Assembly (NCBI RefSeq): GCF_900094735.1
Contig: NZ_FMBM01000002.1
Span: 2,222,501-2,286,500 of the forward strand
Length of the DNA: 64,000 bases
Source: Saliniramus fredricksonii
Lineage (GTDB): Bacteria; Pseudomonadota; Alphaproteobacteria; Rhizobiales; Beijerinckiaceae
Direction: 5' to 3'
The notes under the pieces are model-generated. The model did not search any database and was not told the origin of the DNA. It saw only the letters and a program-made list of their open reading frames with translations. Below, piece after piece: positions 53,584-62,246 of the stretch; positions within the stretch are counted from its first letter, which is position 1; each line of letters begins with the position of its first letter. The translations under genes were made by a program, and so were the position numbers.

Positions 53584-54323
53584 TCTCACTGCTTTATGGC
53601 GTCCTCGCCGTTCTCCTTCTCTGGTGGCTGTCGCGCCTCTATGCGCGCACCAATCCGCGCGTGCTGGTGCGGCTGATCAAGGCCGTTGCCGGAACGGCGG
53701 CGCTGGCGCTCGCCGCTCTCATGCTGGTGCGCGGACGCATCGACATGGCGCTGCTGATCGGCGGTTTCGCCGCCTGGTTGCTGGGCTGGAGCGCGGGCCT
53801 TCCCGGTCTGCCCGGGGGCCTTGGCCGGCTGGGGCCAGGGAGCCCCTCGAGCGGCCCCGCCACCGGCAAGACCTCGCGCGTGCGCTCGGCCATGATCGAG
53901 ATGACCCTCGATCACGATAGCGGCGAGATGAACGGCAGCGTTCTGGCGGGTGCCTTCGCCGGGCGCGGCCTCGACGAACTCGGCGAACGCGAATTGCAGA
54001 CGCTCTACACCGAATGCGCCGGCGCCGGCGATCAGGAGGGCTTGCGTCTGTTAGAGGCTTATTTCGACCGCCGGTTTCCCGGCTGGCGTGAAGACACTCA
54101 TGCTGACGCTGACGCGGGGACGGGCCGCGAGGCCGAGGCGGGCGCGATGACGGAAGAGGAGGCCTATCAGATCCTGGGGCTTGAGCCGGGGGCGGATGCT
54201 GCCGCCATCAAGCGCGCGCACCGCGCGCTGATGCTGAAGCTCCATCCCGACCAGGGGGGGTCGACCTACCTCGCGGCCCGGGTGAACCAGGCCAAGGACA
54301 TGCTCTTGAGCCGACATCGCTGA
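53580..54323 (+). CDS. Membrane-anchored DnaJ domain protein
   Basis: A 247-residue protein with two N-terminal hydrophobic segments (residues 3-20 and 33-75) and a linker. A C-terminal J domain follows (about residues 193-246: EEEAYQILGLEPGADAAAIKRAHRALMLKLHPDQGGS) with the HPD motif. The architecture resembles TIM14-type membrane co-chaperones that recruit DnaK to the membrane. It ends the coupled trio. It is the second J-domain gene with a C-terminal J domain in the window. Confidence 0.88.
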   Translation: MISLLYGVLAVLLLWWLSRLYARTNPRVLVRLIKAVAGTAALALAALMLVRGRIDMALLIGGFAAWLLGWSAGLPGLPGGLGRLGPGSPSSGPATGKTSRVRSAMIEMTLDHDSGEMNGSVLAGAFAGRGLDELGERELQTLYTECAGAGDQEGLRLLEAYFDRRFPGWREDTHADADAGTGREAEAGAMTEEEAYQILGLEPGADAAAIKRAHRALMLKLHPDQGGSTYLAARVNQAKDMLLSRHR

Positions 54324-54446
54324 TACTCCACGCGCGATGGTCCGAACGGGACCATGGTCGGTTACGCCACTCACGGGATCGACCGGAAGATGCCGGTCGA
54401 TCCGCACTCGAAAGGTATGCCGGACGTGCTCCGGCGGGGTCGCCGA

Positions 54447-56009
54447 TCAGCTGCGCGACGCGAAACAGGCAAAGCCGCGACGCTCCAGCTGGCGGCAGGC
54501 GTCGCGCGCCGCGCCCTGGCTGTCAAAGCCCGAGAAGCGCGCGCGATGCAGCGTCGTTCCCCCGGTCTGGACCGTTTCGGTGAAAGGCTCGGCTGCGCTG
54601 AGCGGGTCACCGACACGGCTACGGGCATTTTCCAGCATCTCCAGGGCGGCGCGCTTCGAATCGACTGCGGCGATCTGCACGACCCAGGGCGAAACCGCGA
54701 CGGGCTCCGGCTCGGGCTCGGCCGGTGTCGCAGCCGGCGGCAGCGGCGCAGCGGCATTCGCGCTCGCGACCTGCATGGGCGCCACGGTCTCGGCATCTTC
54801 ACCGCCTTGCGCCATTTCCCGGGAAACATGACGTGAACCCAGATCAGCAGGCGGCAGCGGAATCGAACCGGTCGACTCGGCGAAAGAGAGCACTTGCCCG
54901 CCACTCTGTTCCGGCGCCGTTTCGGCGGCAGCACCCTGACGCAGCGTGCCGGAAGAAGCCGGCGTCGCGGTGTTGCCGGCATTGCGTTCGGGCGCCACGG
55001 CGGGGCGCATGGAGGCGAGATCGAGCGGACCGCCGGTGGCCGAGGCGCTGGCGAAAGCAGCCGGCGGCACGCCGATATCGGCGGGGCGCGCGGGCGGCAG
55101 GACATTCGGCACGAAGGCCACCGCGCCGGCGGCATTCATCATCGGCGTCTGACGGGCGCCCGCAAAGGCGTGCGGCAGATTGTTCTTGACCAGCCGCTCG
55201 ACGATTCCGTCGCGATGCGCACCGGAGCGCCCGCCCATCACCACGGTGACGATGTGGCGGCTGTTCGTCTTGGCATTCGTCATCAGGTTGAAACCCGAGG
55301 CGCGGATGAAGCCGGTCTTGATGCCGTCCACACCGGTGACGCGTCCGATCAGGCGGTTGTGATTGCGATGCGTGGTGCCGTTGAAGGCGAAGTTGCGGCG
55401 GGAGAAATAGTGATAATATTGCGGGAAGCGGTCCTGTACGGCGATCGCGAGGATCGCCATGTCGCGTGCGGTGGTGACCTGTTCGCGATTGGGCAGACCA
55501 TGTGCGTTGCGGAAGGTGGTGCGCTTCATCCCCAGCGCCCGCGCCGTACGGGTCATCTCACGGGTGAAGGCGTCGACACTGCCGCCGAGGTTTTCCGCGA
55601 TCGCGGTGGCGACGTCATTGGCCGACCGGGTCGTCAGCGCAAGGATGGCATTCTCCACCGTGATCGTCGATCCGGCGCGCAGGCCGAGCTTCGAGGGCGG
55701 CTCGGCGGCAGCGCGCGATGAAACGCGCAGCGGCGAATCGAGGCGAAGCGCACCGCGCTCCAGCTGCTCGAAGACGAGGTAAAGCGTCATCACCTTGGTC
55801 AGCGATGCGGGAAAGCGCGTCGCATCGGCGTTCTCCGCATGCAGCGTCCGTCCCGTCTTGACGTCGATGACGACGGCGGCATAGGGCGGATTATAGGCAT
55901 GTGCGGGCGTGGGAGCGATGAGGCTTGCGGCCAGCACCATGGCGATCGCCACGAGCGCTGCGGCAAAGCGCGATGCGATGCAGCGCAGGGGAATATTACG
56001 CAAAACCAT
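54447..56009 (-). CDS. D-alanyl-D-alanine carboxypeptidase with SPOR domain
   Basis: A 520-residue penicillin-binding protein of the DacA/S11 class. A signal peptide ends after AHA at residue 38. The active-site SLTK is at residues 69-72, the SAND motif in TTRSANDVATAI, and KTG in VDGIKTGFIR. It trims pentapeptides in peptidoglycan. A proline/alanine-rich linker of about 100 residues leads to a C-terminal SPOR domain (about 440-518: WVVQIAAVDSKRAALEML to ACRQLERRGFACF) that binds denuded septal glycan. This architecture is common in Hyphomicrobiales. Confidence 0.93.
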   Translation of the reverse strand: MVLRNIPLRCIASRFAAALVAIAMVLAASLIAPTPAHAYNPPYAAVVIDVKTGRTLHAENADATRFPASLTKVMTLYLVFEQLERGALRLDSPLRVSSRAAAEPPSKLGLRAGSTITVENAILALTTRSANDVATAIAENLGGSVDAFTREMTRTARALGMKRTTFRNAHGLPNREQVTTARDMAILAIAVQDRFPQYYHYFSRRNFAFNGTTHRNHNRLIGRVTGVDGIKTGFIRASGFNLMTNAKTNSRHIVTVVMGGRSGAHRDGIVERLVKNNLPHAFAGARQTPMMNAAGAVAFVPNVLPPARPADIGVPPAAFASASATGGPLDLASMRPAVAPERNAGNTATPASSGTLRQGAAAETAPEQSGGQVLSFAESTGSIPLPPADLGSRHVSREMAQGGEDAETVAPMQVASANAAAPLPPAATPAEPEPEPVAVSPWVVQIAAVDSKRAALEMLENARSRVGDPLSAAEPFTETVQTGGTTLHRARFSGFDSQGAARDACRQLERRGFACFASRS

Positions 56010-56162
56010 GTGAGACCGTCCCTGTGTCAGCGGTCGAGAACCCTTGACGCGTTCGGCCCCCCGGCACTGGTCTCCGTCACCATTGCGAACGCGTTACAAG
56101 CTTTATCCTGCGGCAATCGCGGTTACGGACGGGTTAATGTCAAAACCGAATTTCCGCACTTT

Positions 56163-56213
56163 TGCTGCACTGCAACATAATCCTTGACATCGATTGTGCA
56201 GTGCACATATAAG
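56163..56213 (+). promoter_or_regulatory. Phasin gene promoter with overlapping palindromic operator
   Basis: A near-consensus promoter: TTGACA (56184-56189) and TATAAG (56208-56213) with 18-base spacing. Between the boxes sits the perfect inverted repeat TGTGCA-G-TGCACA (56195-56207), and just upstream TTGCTGCACTGCAA (about 56162-56175). Both are TGC/GCA-rich palindromes like the operators of the polyhydroxyalkanoate repressor PhaR. Start codon of the phasin is 80 bases downstream. Confidence 0.7.
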
Positions 56214-56292
56214 GGGCAATCGGCTGATCGCACATGTTCGGCCGTCAGGCTCAAACGAACAGAGGCGGCGCATCGCGCGCCGGAGATCGCAG

Positions 56293-56628
56293 ATGATGAA
56301 CCAATTCGAAGACATGCAGAAGTTCGGCAAGGAAAGCATGGACGCCACGATGAAGGCGTTCGGTGGTGTTTCCATGGGCGCCCAGGCCATCGCCGTCGAG
56401 AGCGCCGACTTCGCCAAGAAGTCCTTTGAGCACGGCACCTCCACCATGGAGAAGCTTGTCGGCGCCAAGTCGCTCGACAAGGCGATCGAAATTCAGACCG
56501 ACTACGTCAAGAGCTCTTACGAGGCGCTCGTGGCCCAGTCGACGAAGGTCGGCGAACTCTACGCCAACCTCGCCAAGGAAATGATGAAGCCGGTCGAAAC
56601 CGCGATGGCCAAAACCGCCGCGAAGTAA
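56293..56628 (+). CDS. Phasin family protein
   Basis: A 111-residue, fully helical phasin that coats polyhydroxyalkanoate granules or acts as a granule-associated chaperone. The pattern FEDMQKFGKESMDATMKAFG, AKKSFEHGTSTMEKLVGAKS and EIQTDYVKSSYEALVAQSTK is typical of phasin_2. The ATG at 56293 is followed by a second ATG. It has its own strong promoter with a probable repressor site and its own terminator, so it is a single-gene unit likely induced when polymer accumulates. Confidence 0.92.
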   Translation: MMNQFEDMQKFGKESMDATMKAFGGVSMGAQAIAVESADFAKKSFEHGTSTMEKLVGAKSLDKAIEIQTDYVKSSYEALVAQSTKVGELYANLAKEMMKPVETAMAKTAAK

Positions 56629-56684
56629 GGCCGCTGATGACGCGAAGGCGCAGCGGCTCCCCGCGTTGCCGCCCTTTCCATCGA

Positions 56685-56714
56685 ACCCGTCCGCCACCAG
56701 GCGGGCGGGTTTTT
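56685..56714 (+). terminator. Rho-independent terminator of the phasin gene
   Basis: ACCCGTCCGCC (56685-56695) pairs with GGCGGGCGGGT (56700-56710) around the loop ACCA, with one G-T wobble, and is followed by a run of T. It is a textbook intrinsic terminator 57 bases after the phasin stop. Confidence 0.9.
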
Positions 56715-56733
56715 CTTTGGACGAAGCGCTTCG

Positions 56734-57159
56734 TCACCGCCCCTCCGGTTTGGCGGCAACGGTTTCGAACTCCGCCGGCGAGGTGATTTCCAGCAATTCC
56801 AGATCCTGCGAATGTTCGATTTCGCGATGCAGGATGCCGGGCGGCTGGTTCACGCAGGAGCCGGCTTCGAGCAGCACCTCCCCGACCCCGTCATATTCGA
56901 ACCGCACCCAGCCCTTGAGCACATAGACCATCTGGAAGTCGAGCACGTGGTAATGCCATTCGCCTGAAGCCGCATCACCGGGCTTGGCGCGGATGACATG
57001 GGCCTGGATACGCCCATCCGTGACCGGCTTCATGCCAAGATCGCGGTATTCGAAGAAACCGCGCAGACCGCCGTCGAACTGCGCGTCCTTCGCATGGGTC
57101 ACGACGAATTCGGCGGCGGGATCGCGCGCTGCATCCGTCCTTGTCTGATTCGGGCTCAT
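56734..57159 (-). CDS. Cupin domain-containing protein
   Basis: A 141-residue single-domain cupin. Motif 1 is represented by GEWHYHVLDFQMVYVLKGWVRFEYDG (two His) and motif 2 by AGSCVNQPPGILHREIEH (His). These are the likely metal ligands. It could be a small dioxygenase, isomerase or sensor; no substrate can be proposed. The start at ATG 57159 follows the family; the frame to 57222 has no support. The stop lies just after the phasin terminator on the opposite strand. Confidence 0.82.
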   Translation of the reverse strand: MSPNQTRTDAARDPAAEFVVTHAKDAQFDGGLRGFFEYRDLGMKPVTDGRIQAHVIRAKPGDAASGEWHYHVLDFQMVYVLKGWVRFEYDGVGEVLLEAGSCVNQPPGILHREIEHSQDLELLEITSPAEFETVAAKPEGR

Positions 57160-57317
57160 GGAACGTCTCCTCTTCCGGCGCACGGTTTTTTCTGGATCGC
57201 GGAGCGTGCCGGCATCACGCATTTCGCCAGACGCAGGATATGCCGGCGCCCCCGGTGCGTCATGCGCCGTGACGCCCGGCCCGTATGCGCATCCCTGCGA
57301 GGCGCGCGCGAAACGCG

Positions 57318-57866
57318 TCAGCTCTCGGAATCACCGGGAAGCATCAGATTGTCGAGAACCCGCCGGCATTCACGCAATTCGTCGAGCGCGGCGCGCAATT
57401 GCCCGCGATCGAGCGCGGCCCGCCGGCCCGTGGCGCGGGTGCCCATTTCAATGGGGATTGCCGCATCAGTCGCGTCGTCGTCGAAGCCGGTATCGGTCGC
57501 AGCAGCATTATCGCCGCGCCGTGCCCGCGCCTGCGCATCGACATCAGGCTCTGCGGCTTCGGGCGCATCGGCAGGCCGTGCTTCCAGCGTGACCTCGCCG
57601 CGCCCGATCGCCTCGACGGCACGCACGCCCTCGCTCTTGAGAATGCGCTGAACGCCCTTGATCGTATAGCCTTCGGCATAGAGCAGGCGGCGGATGCCCT
57701 GGAGCAAATCGATATCGCTCGGGCGATAATAGCGCCGCCCGCCGGCCCGCTTGAGCGGCTTGATCTGCGTGAACCGGGTTTCCCAGAAACGCAACACGTG
57801 CTGCGGCAGGTCGAGATCCTCAGCCACTTCGCTGATGGTACGAAAAGCGTCCGGACTCTTTTCCAT
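57318..57866 (-). CDS. MerR family transcriptional regulator
   Basis: A 182-residue regulator with an N-terminal MerR winged helix ([48 protein letters not shown]) and a [18 protein letters not shown] dimer helix. The rest is acidic and alanine-rich without cysteine clusters, so it is not a metal sensor. It lies 65 bases downstream of ihfA on the same strand. This ihfA-merR pairing is standard in alphaproteobacteria. Its target genes are unknown. Confidence 0.92.
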   Translation of the reverse strand: MEKSPDAFRTISEVAEDLDLPQHVLRFWETRFTQIKPLKRAGGRRYYRPSDIDLLQGIRRLLYAEGYTIKGVQRILKSEGVRAVEAIGRGEVTLEARPADAPEAAEPDVDAQARARRGDNAAATDTGFDDDATDAAIPIEMGTRATGRRAALDRGQLRAALDELRECRRVLDNLMLPGDSES

Positions 57867-57931
57867 TGCGCCAGCCTACTCCCGGATCAGACGACTCCCT
57901 CATATGCAACGCGCGGCGAAACCGCCCGCGT

Positions 57932-58243
57932 TCATTCGCCTTCGGAATCGTTGTCGCCGTTGATCCTGGCCTTCATCACGTTGGACGGCTTGAAGACCAT
58001 GACGCGGCGCGGCTCGATCGGCACCTCGACGCCGGTTTTCGGATTGCGCCCGATCCGCTCGCCCTTCTCGCGCACGACGAAGGAGCCGAAGGAGGACAGC
58101 TTCACCGTCTCCCCCTGCTCGAGGGTTTCACAGATCTCGCCGAGCACGGATTCGACCAATTGCGCCGATTCGGTGCGCGAAAGCCCGACACGTTGATAGA
58201 CGGCCTCCGACAGATCGGCCCGGGTCACGGTCTTGCCCGCCAT
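57932..58243 (-). CDS. ihfA: Integration host factor subunit alpha
   Basis: A 103-residue IHF/HU-family DNA-bending protein. It begins [20 protein letters not shown], continues [24 protein letters not shown], and has the DNA-arm proline in [19 protein letters not shown]. The ATG at 58243 has GGGGGA upstream and gives the family N-terminus; the ATG at 58255 is less likely. It dimerises with IhfB, encoded elsewhere. The gene is complete. Confidence 0.95.
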   Translation of the reverse strand: MAGKTVTRADLSEAVYQRVGLSRTESAQLVESVLGEICETLEQGETVKLSSFGSFVVREKGERIGRNPKTGVEVPIEPRRVMVFKPSNVMKARINGDNDSEGE

Positions 58244-58640
58244 GGTTTCCCCCATTCACAAGGCTGGATGCCGGCCCTCTATACCAGCGCGATGACGCTA
58301 TTCCCAAGACAGGCCGGAATCAACACGGGAATCGCGGATTTGCGCGCGCAGAGGGCCATCGGGGCAGATTCGGCGGGAATGGGGGCCGGGTCAGAGCAGA
58401 AATCGATATCGACAGAGTCAGTGGGTCAATAGCCGGCATTGCATTGTCCAACGAATCATTTCCTTGCCTCGCAACTGCCGCCCCATCACGCGGCGAGGAC
58501 GAAGAATTCAGACCCTGCATGAGGCCGGGTAAGCCCCGCCCATCATAAATCAACATCTCCCCAATCTTGCCCCCGCCGCCGAAAACCCCGATAACCGGGC
58601 GACGGAGACGTCGCGGGCGGGCGTTCCGGCGGGAGGTTGG
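58244..58640. other. Intergenic region between ihfA and the uracil-DNA glycosylase gene
   Basis: About 400 bases with no convincing gene. It must hold the divergent promoters of ihfA and the glycosylase gene. Minus-strand frames crossing it continue antisense into the glycosylase gene and are arginine- and proline-rich, so they are shadows. I found no tRNA or strong hairpin here. Confidence 0.5.
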
Positions 58641-59543
58641 ATGCACACGGCTGAGGATCAGCGGGCGGCTTTGACGGCATTGCTCGAATTCTATGCCGCG
58701 TCCGGCGTCGACGTGGCGCTGGACGAGGTGCCGATCGACCGCTTCGCCGAGGAGCGGGAGAAGCGCGCGCGCGAAGCCGAGCACCGCGCTGCCGGGATCG
58801 ATGCCCGTGCCCGCGCCGCCGACAGCATCCGCGCGCCATCCGGCGATCGGCCGCCGGCAGCCGCCCGCTCCGCGTCACCCGCAACCCCCGCCAGCCTCGA
58901 TCCGCAGGAAGCCGTCGCCGGCGCACATGCGCGCGCGGCTGCCGCGACCGATCTCGCCATGCTGCGCGACAATCTCGCCGGTTTCGACGGCTGCGGGCTC
59001 AAGCTTTCCGCGAAATCGCTGGTCTTCGCCGACGGGACGCCGGGCGCGCGGGTCATGCTCGTCGGCGAGGCGCCGGGATCGGAGGAGGACCGGCAGGGCA
59101 AGCCCTTCGTCGGGCGCTCGGGCCAGTTGCTCGACCGCATGCTCGCCGCGATCGGGCTCGACCGCTCCAGCGTCTATATCGGCAACGTCATCCCCTGGCG
59201 CCCGCCCGGCAACCGCCCCCCGACGCCACAGGAGGCTGCGGCCTGCATGCCCTTCATCCGCCGCCAGATCGAACTGGCCGACCCCGATTTCCTGATCTGC
59301 CTCGGTGAGCGAGCGGCCCAGGCGCTGCTGGAGATCAATACCGGCATCCACAAGGCGCGCGGGCGCTGGCAGGATTACGACACCGGCAAACGCGTGATCC
59401 CCGCCATGGCAACCCTGAATCCGGGCTTTCTGCGGCAACAGCCCTCACAGAAACGCCTCGCCTGGCGGGACCTGCGCACGCTGCGCCGCGCGCTCGATGC
59501 GGGCTCGGGCGGCGCTGCGACGGGGAGCGATGCGGGCGGGTGA
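58641..59543 (+). CDS. Uracil-DNA glycosylase family protein (family 4-like, divergent)
   Basis: A 300-residue protein. The C-terminal 200 residues match the family 4 uracil-DNA glycosylases: VGEAPGSEEDRQGKPFVGRSGQLLDRML, YIGNVIPWRPPGNRPPTPQEAAACMPFI and LICLGERAAQALL. Differences from the classical enzyme are visible. Only one cysteine of the N-terminal CxxC pair remains (DGCGLK), and the cysteine normally before RPPGNR is tryptophan. The HPSxL-type motif reads LNPGFLRQQ with Asn in place of His. It may therefore lack the iron-sulfur cluster. The N-terminal 100 residues are charged and probably disordered. Confidence 0.85.
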   Translation: MHTAEDQRAALTALLEFYAASGVDVALDEVPIDRFAEEREKRAREAEHRAAGIDARARAADSIRAPSGDRPPAAARSASPATPASLDPQEAVAGAHARAAAATDLAMLRDNLAGFDGCGLKLSAKSLVFADGTPGARVMLVGEAPGSEEDRQGKPFVGRSGQLLDRMLAAIGLDRSSVYIGNVIPWRPPGNRPPTPQEAAACMPFIRRQIELADPDFLICLGERAAQALLEINTGIHKARGRWQDYDTGKRVIPAMATLNPGFLRQQPSQKRLAWRDLRTLRRALDAGSGGAATGSDAGG

Positions 59544-59555
59544 CCCGGGCGAGCA

Positions 59556-60782
59556 TCAATCCCCACCCCCCAACACCCCCGCCGTATCCGCTCCGAGCAC
59601 CGGCGCGGGATGCGCACCGGCCCGCGCGCCTTCCCCATCATGATTCGAAAAGCGCAGCGGCGAGGCCGGGGTCAGGACCGGGCCGATGCCGGGATGGTCG
59701 ACCGTCTGGAACATTGGATTACGGATGCTCGCCCGCCAGTCCTGCGCGAGCATCTGTGCCACGTCGCGGAACGGGCTCCAGCACACTGCCGTGCCCGCAA
59801 AGGCGGCTGCGATCTCGTCGAGATTGCGCGCCGCAACCCATTCCCCCATCAGCGCGGCGATGGCGTGGCGGATGCGGTAGCGCTCTTCCTCGCGGGTGAG
59901 ATCGGCCGCGAAGGCGGTGGCGAGCGCCTGCATGCGGGCTTCGAGCCCCATCACCGCGATCAGCGCCTGCCATTGCTTGCCGGTCACCGCGACGAGCATG
60001 ATGCGCGCGCCGTCGCTTGTGGGGAAATCGGTGCCGAACGTGCCGTAGATCCAGTTGCCGTCGCGCGGACGGGACGCGCCCGTGAGCTCCGCCTCGGCGA
60101 GGATCCCGACATTCGCCATCGAGGCCATGGCAACGTCGGAGAGGCTCAGCTTCACATGCTGGCCGCGCCCGGTGAGGCGGCGCTCGCGCTCGGCGGCGAG
60201 CAGGCCCAGCGCGATGGTCTTGCCGCAGATCACGTCCCAGAACGGCATGGCGTTGTTGACAGGCCCGGCAACGCCCTGCGGTCCGGTCATCATGGCGACG
60301 CCGCAGGCCGCGTTCACCGTGTAATCGATCGCCGTCGCCCCGTCCGGGCTGCCATCGAGGCTGAGCACGATCACGTCCGGACGGCGCGCGGCCAGCGCCT
60401 CGAAAGTGAGTTCGCCCTTGAGCGGCAGGTTGGTCACGAAAATGCCGTTGCCCTCGCCCGGCGCGCAGATCAGCGCGGCGGCGCGTTCGCGATCCTCTTG
60501 CCGGCGCAGATCCAGGGTGACGGAGCGCTTGCCCCGGTTGAGGAAGCTCCAGTAGAGGCTCGCCCCCGCCGGCGCATGCGGATAACGCCGGTAATCGAGC
60601 CCGCCCTCCGGCGCATCGAGGCGGATCACCTCGGCGCCGAGCTGCGCAAGGCTCATGGTGGAGAGCGGGGCGGCAATGAAGGCGGTCGATTCGACGATCC
60701 GCAACCCGCCGAGCGGCCCCTGCCCTGCTGCGTCCCGCGCACCTGCCGATGGCTGCGTCCCGGAATCCGCCCGACCCGTCAT
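59556..60782 (-). CDS. CaiB/BaiF family CoA-transferase
   Basis: A 408-residue class III CoA-transferase that moves CoA between carboxylic acids. Family stretches include GGLRIVESTAFIAAPLSTMSLAQLGAEVIRLDAPEGG near the N-terminus, RGKRSVTLDLRRQEDRE, and the glycine-rich RLTGRGQHVKLSLSDVAMAS. The likely catalytic aspartate is the one in LSLSDVAMA. The ATG at 60782 was chosen from AAGGTGAGG upstream. It converges on the glycosylase gene with a 12-base gap and is divergent from the MFS gene. The substrate is unknown; the neighbouring acyl-CoA enzyme suggests a branched dicarboxylate. Confidence 0.9.
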   Translation of the reverse strand: MTGRADSGTQPSAGARDAAGQGPLGGLRIVESTAFIAAPLSTMSLAQLGAEVIRLDAPEGGLDYRRYPHAPAGASLYWSFLNRGKRSVTLDLRRQEDRERAAALICAPGEGNGIFVTNLPLKGELTFEALAARRPDVIVLSLDGSPDGATAIDYTVNAACGVAMMTGPQGVAGPVNNAMPFWDVICGKTIALGLLAAERERRLTGRGQHVKLSLSDVAMASMANVGILAEAELTGASRPRDGNWIYGTFGTDFPTSDGARIMLVAVTGKQWQALIAVMGLEARMQALATAFAADLTREEERYRIRHAIAALMGEWVAARNLDEIAAAFAGTAVCWSPFRDVAQMLAQDWRASIRNPMFQTVDHPGIGPVLTPASPLRFSNHDGEGARAGAHPAPVLGADTAGVLGGGD

Positions 60783-60895
60783 GATCCTCACCTTTCCTGC
60801 CGTTTCGCCGCCCCTGCCGCTGCGGCATGTCGAAGGCAGCGATAGCGCCGTTTGCGCCTTGCGGCAAACCGTGATCTCTATGCGCGATCCCTCCC

Positions 60896-62149
60896 ATGGA
60901 CAGATCAAAGCGCATGAACGGCTTCCTTCGCTTCGCCAGAGACAATGCCGTCTGGCTCCTCGCCGGATTTCTGCTGACCTTCGCATCAAGCTTCGGCCAG
61001 ACCTTCTTCATCGCGGTCTTCGCCGGTGAGATCCGGGAATATTTCGGCCTGTCGCATGGCGGCTGGGGCAGCCTTTATGCCATCGCGACAATGGCTTCGG
61101 CGGCGACCATGGTCTTTGCCGGCACGCTCTCGGACCGTTTTCGTGTCAGGGTTCTGGGCGCGGGCGTCCTCATCGGGCTGGGGATGGCGGCGCTCGGGAT
61201 GGCGCTCGCCACACATGTCATCGTGCTCGTCGTGGCGATCTATTTCCTGCGCCTGTTCGGTCAGGGCTTCATGGGGCATATCGCCATGGTCGCGATGGCG
61301 CGCTGGTTCGTGGCGACGCGCGGGCGGGCGGTCTCGATCGCCGGGCTCGGGGTGGCGACGGGGGAGGCGTTCCTGCCGATCATCTTCGTGGCCCTGCTCG
61401 GCCTGTTCAACTGGCGCATGCTCTGGGTTGCCGCCGCGCTGATCCTGATCGCCTTCGCGCCGCTTCTCTACCTGCTGCTCGGGCGCGAGCGCACGCCGCA
61501 GTCGTTTTCCCGCGATAGCGGCTCGCAGGGCTTCGACGGGCGGATGTGGACGCGCGGCGAGGTCTTCCGGCACCGCTTCTTCTGGCTGATGGTGCCGGCG
61601 CTGCTCGGCCCCTCCGCCTGGATGACCGCCTTCTTCTTCCACCAGGTGCATCTCGCCGAGGCGAAGGACTGGGCGCATCTGACGCTGGTGGCGCTGTTCC
61701 CGCTCTTTACCGGGACGAGCGTGCTGTTTCTGCTGCTCGCCGGCTGGTTCGTCGACCGCTTCGGCTGCGCGGCGCTGGCGCGGCTCTACCTCGTTCCGAT
61801 CGCGCTGGGATATATCGCCTTCGCGCTCGCGCCGAGCCCGGCGGCTGCCGGCTTGGCCATCATCCTGATGGGCGCCTCGACGGGCATGCACACGACGCTG
61901 ATGGCGACGCTCTGGGCCGAGGTCTACGGCACCCGCCATCTCGGCGCGATCCGCGCCATGATCGCCGCGATCATGGTGCTCGGCACCGCGCTCGGCCCTG
62001 CGATCAGTGGCGCGCTCATTGATCTCGGCCTCGCGCTGCCGGACCAGTTCTTCGGCATCGCCGCCTATTTCGCCGCCGCCGCAGGTCTCGCGATCTACGC
62101 AACGATGGCCTTGCCGAGGCATCGCGGCAATGACGCGCAGCCCGTGTGA
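60896..62149 (+). CDS. MFS transporter
   Basis: A 417-residue major facilitator with twelve hydrophobic segments. The conserved loop between helices 2 and 3 is GTLSDRFRVRVLG. A short N-terminus precedes the first helix (WLLAGFLLTFASSFGQTFF). It probably moves organic acids or a drug-like compound; the branch resembles oxalate/formate- or monocarboxylate-type carriers only loosely. An ATG at 60914 is an alternative start. It is divergent from the CoA-transferase and precedes the acyl-CoA dehydrogenase by 97 bases. Confidence 0.9.
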   Translation: MDRSKRMNGFLRFARDNAVWLLAGFLLTFASSFGQTFFIAVFAGEIREYFGLSHGGWGSLYAIATMASAATMVFAGTLSDRFRVRVLGAGVLIGLGMAALGMALATHVIVLVVAIYFLRLFGQGFMGHIAMVAMARWFVATRGRAVSIAGLGVATGEAFLPIIFVALLGLFNWRMLWVAAALILIAFAPLLYLLLGRERTPQSFSRDSGSQGFDGRMWTRGEVFRHRFFWLMVPALLGPSAWMTAFFFHQVHLAEAKDWAHLTLVALFPLFTGTSVLFLLLAGWFVDRFGCAALARLYLVPIALGYIAFALAPSPAAAGLAIILMGASTGMHTTLMATLWAEVYGTRHLGAIRAMIAAIMVLGTALGPAISGALIDLGLALPDQFFGIAAYFAAAAGLAIYATMALPRHRGNDAQPV

Positions 62150-62246
62150 GCGATGAGGGCTGGCCTCGTCGGGGCCGGCGTTCTAAACCATGAGATAAAA
62201 CGAAGACGCGGGTCGCGCGCATGCGCCATGCCCGCAAGGAGATGCC

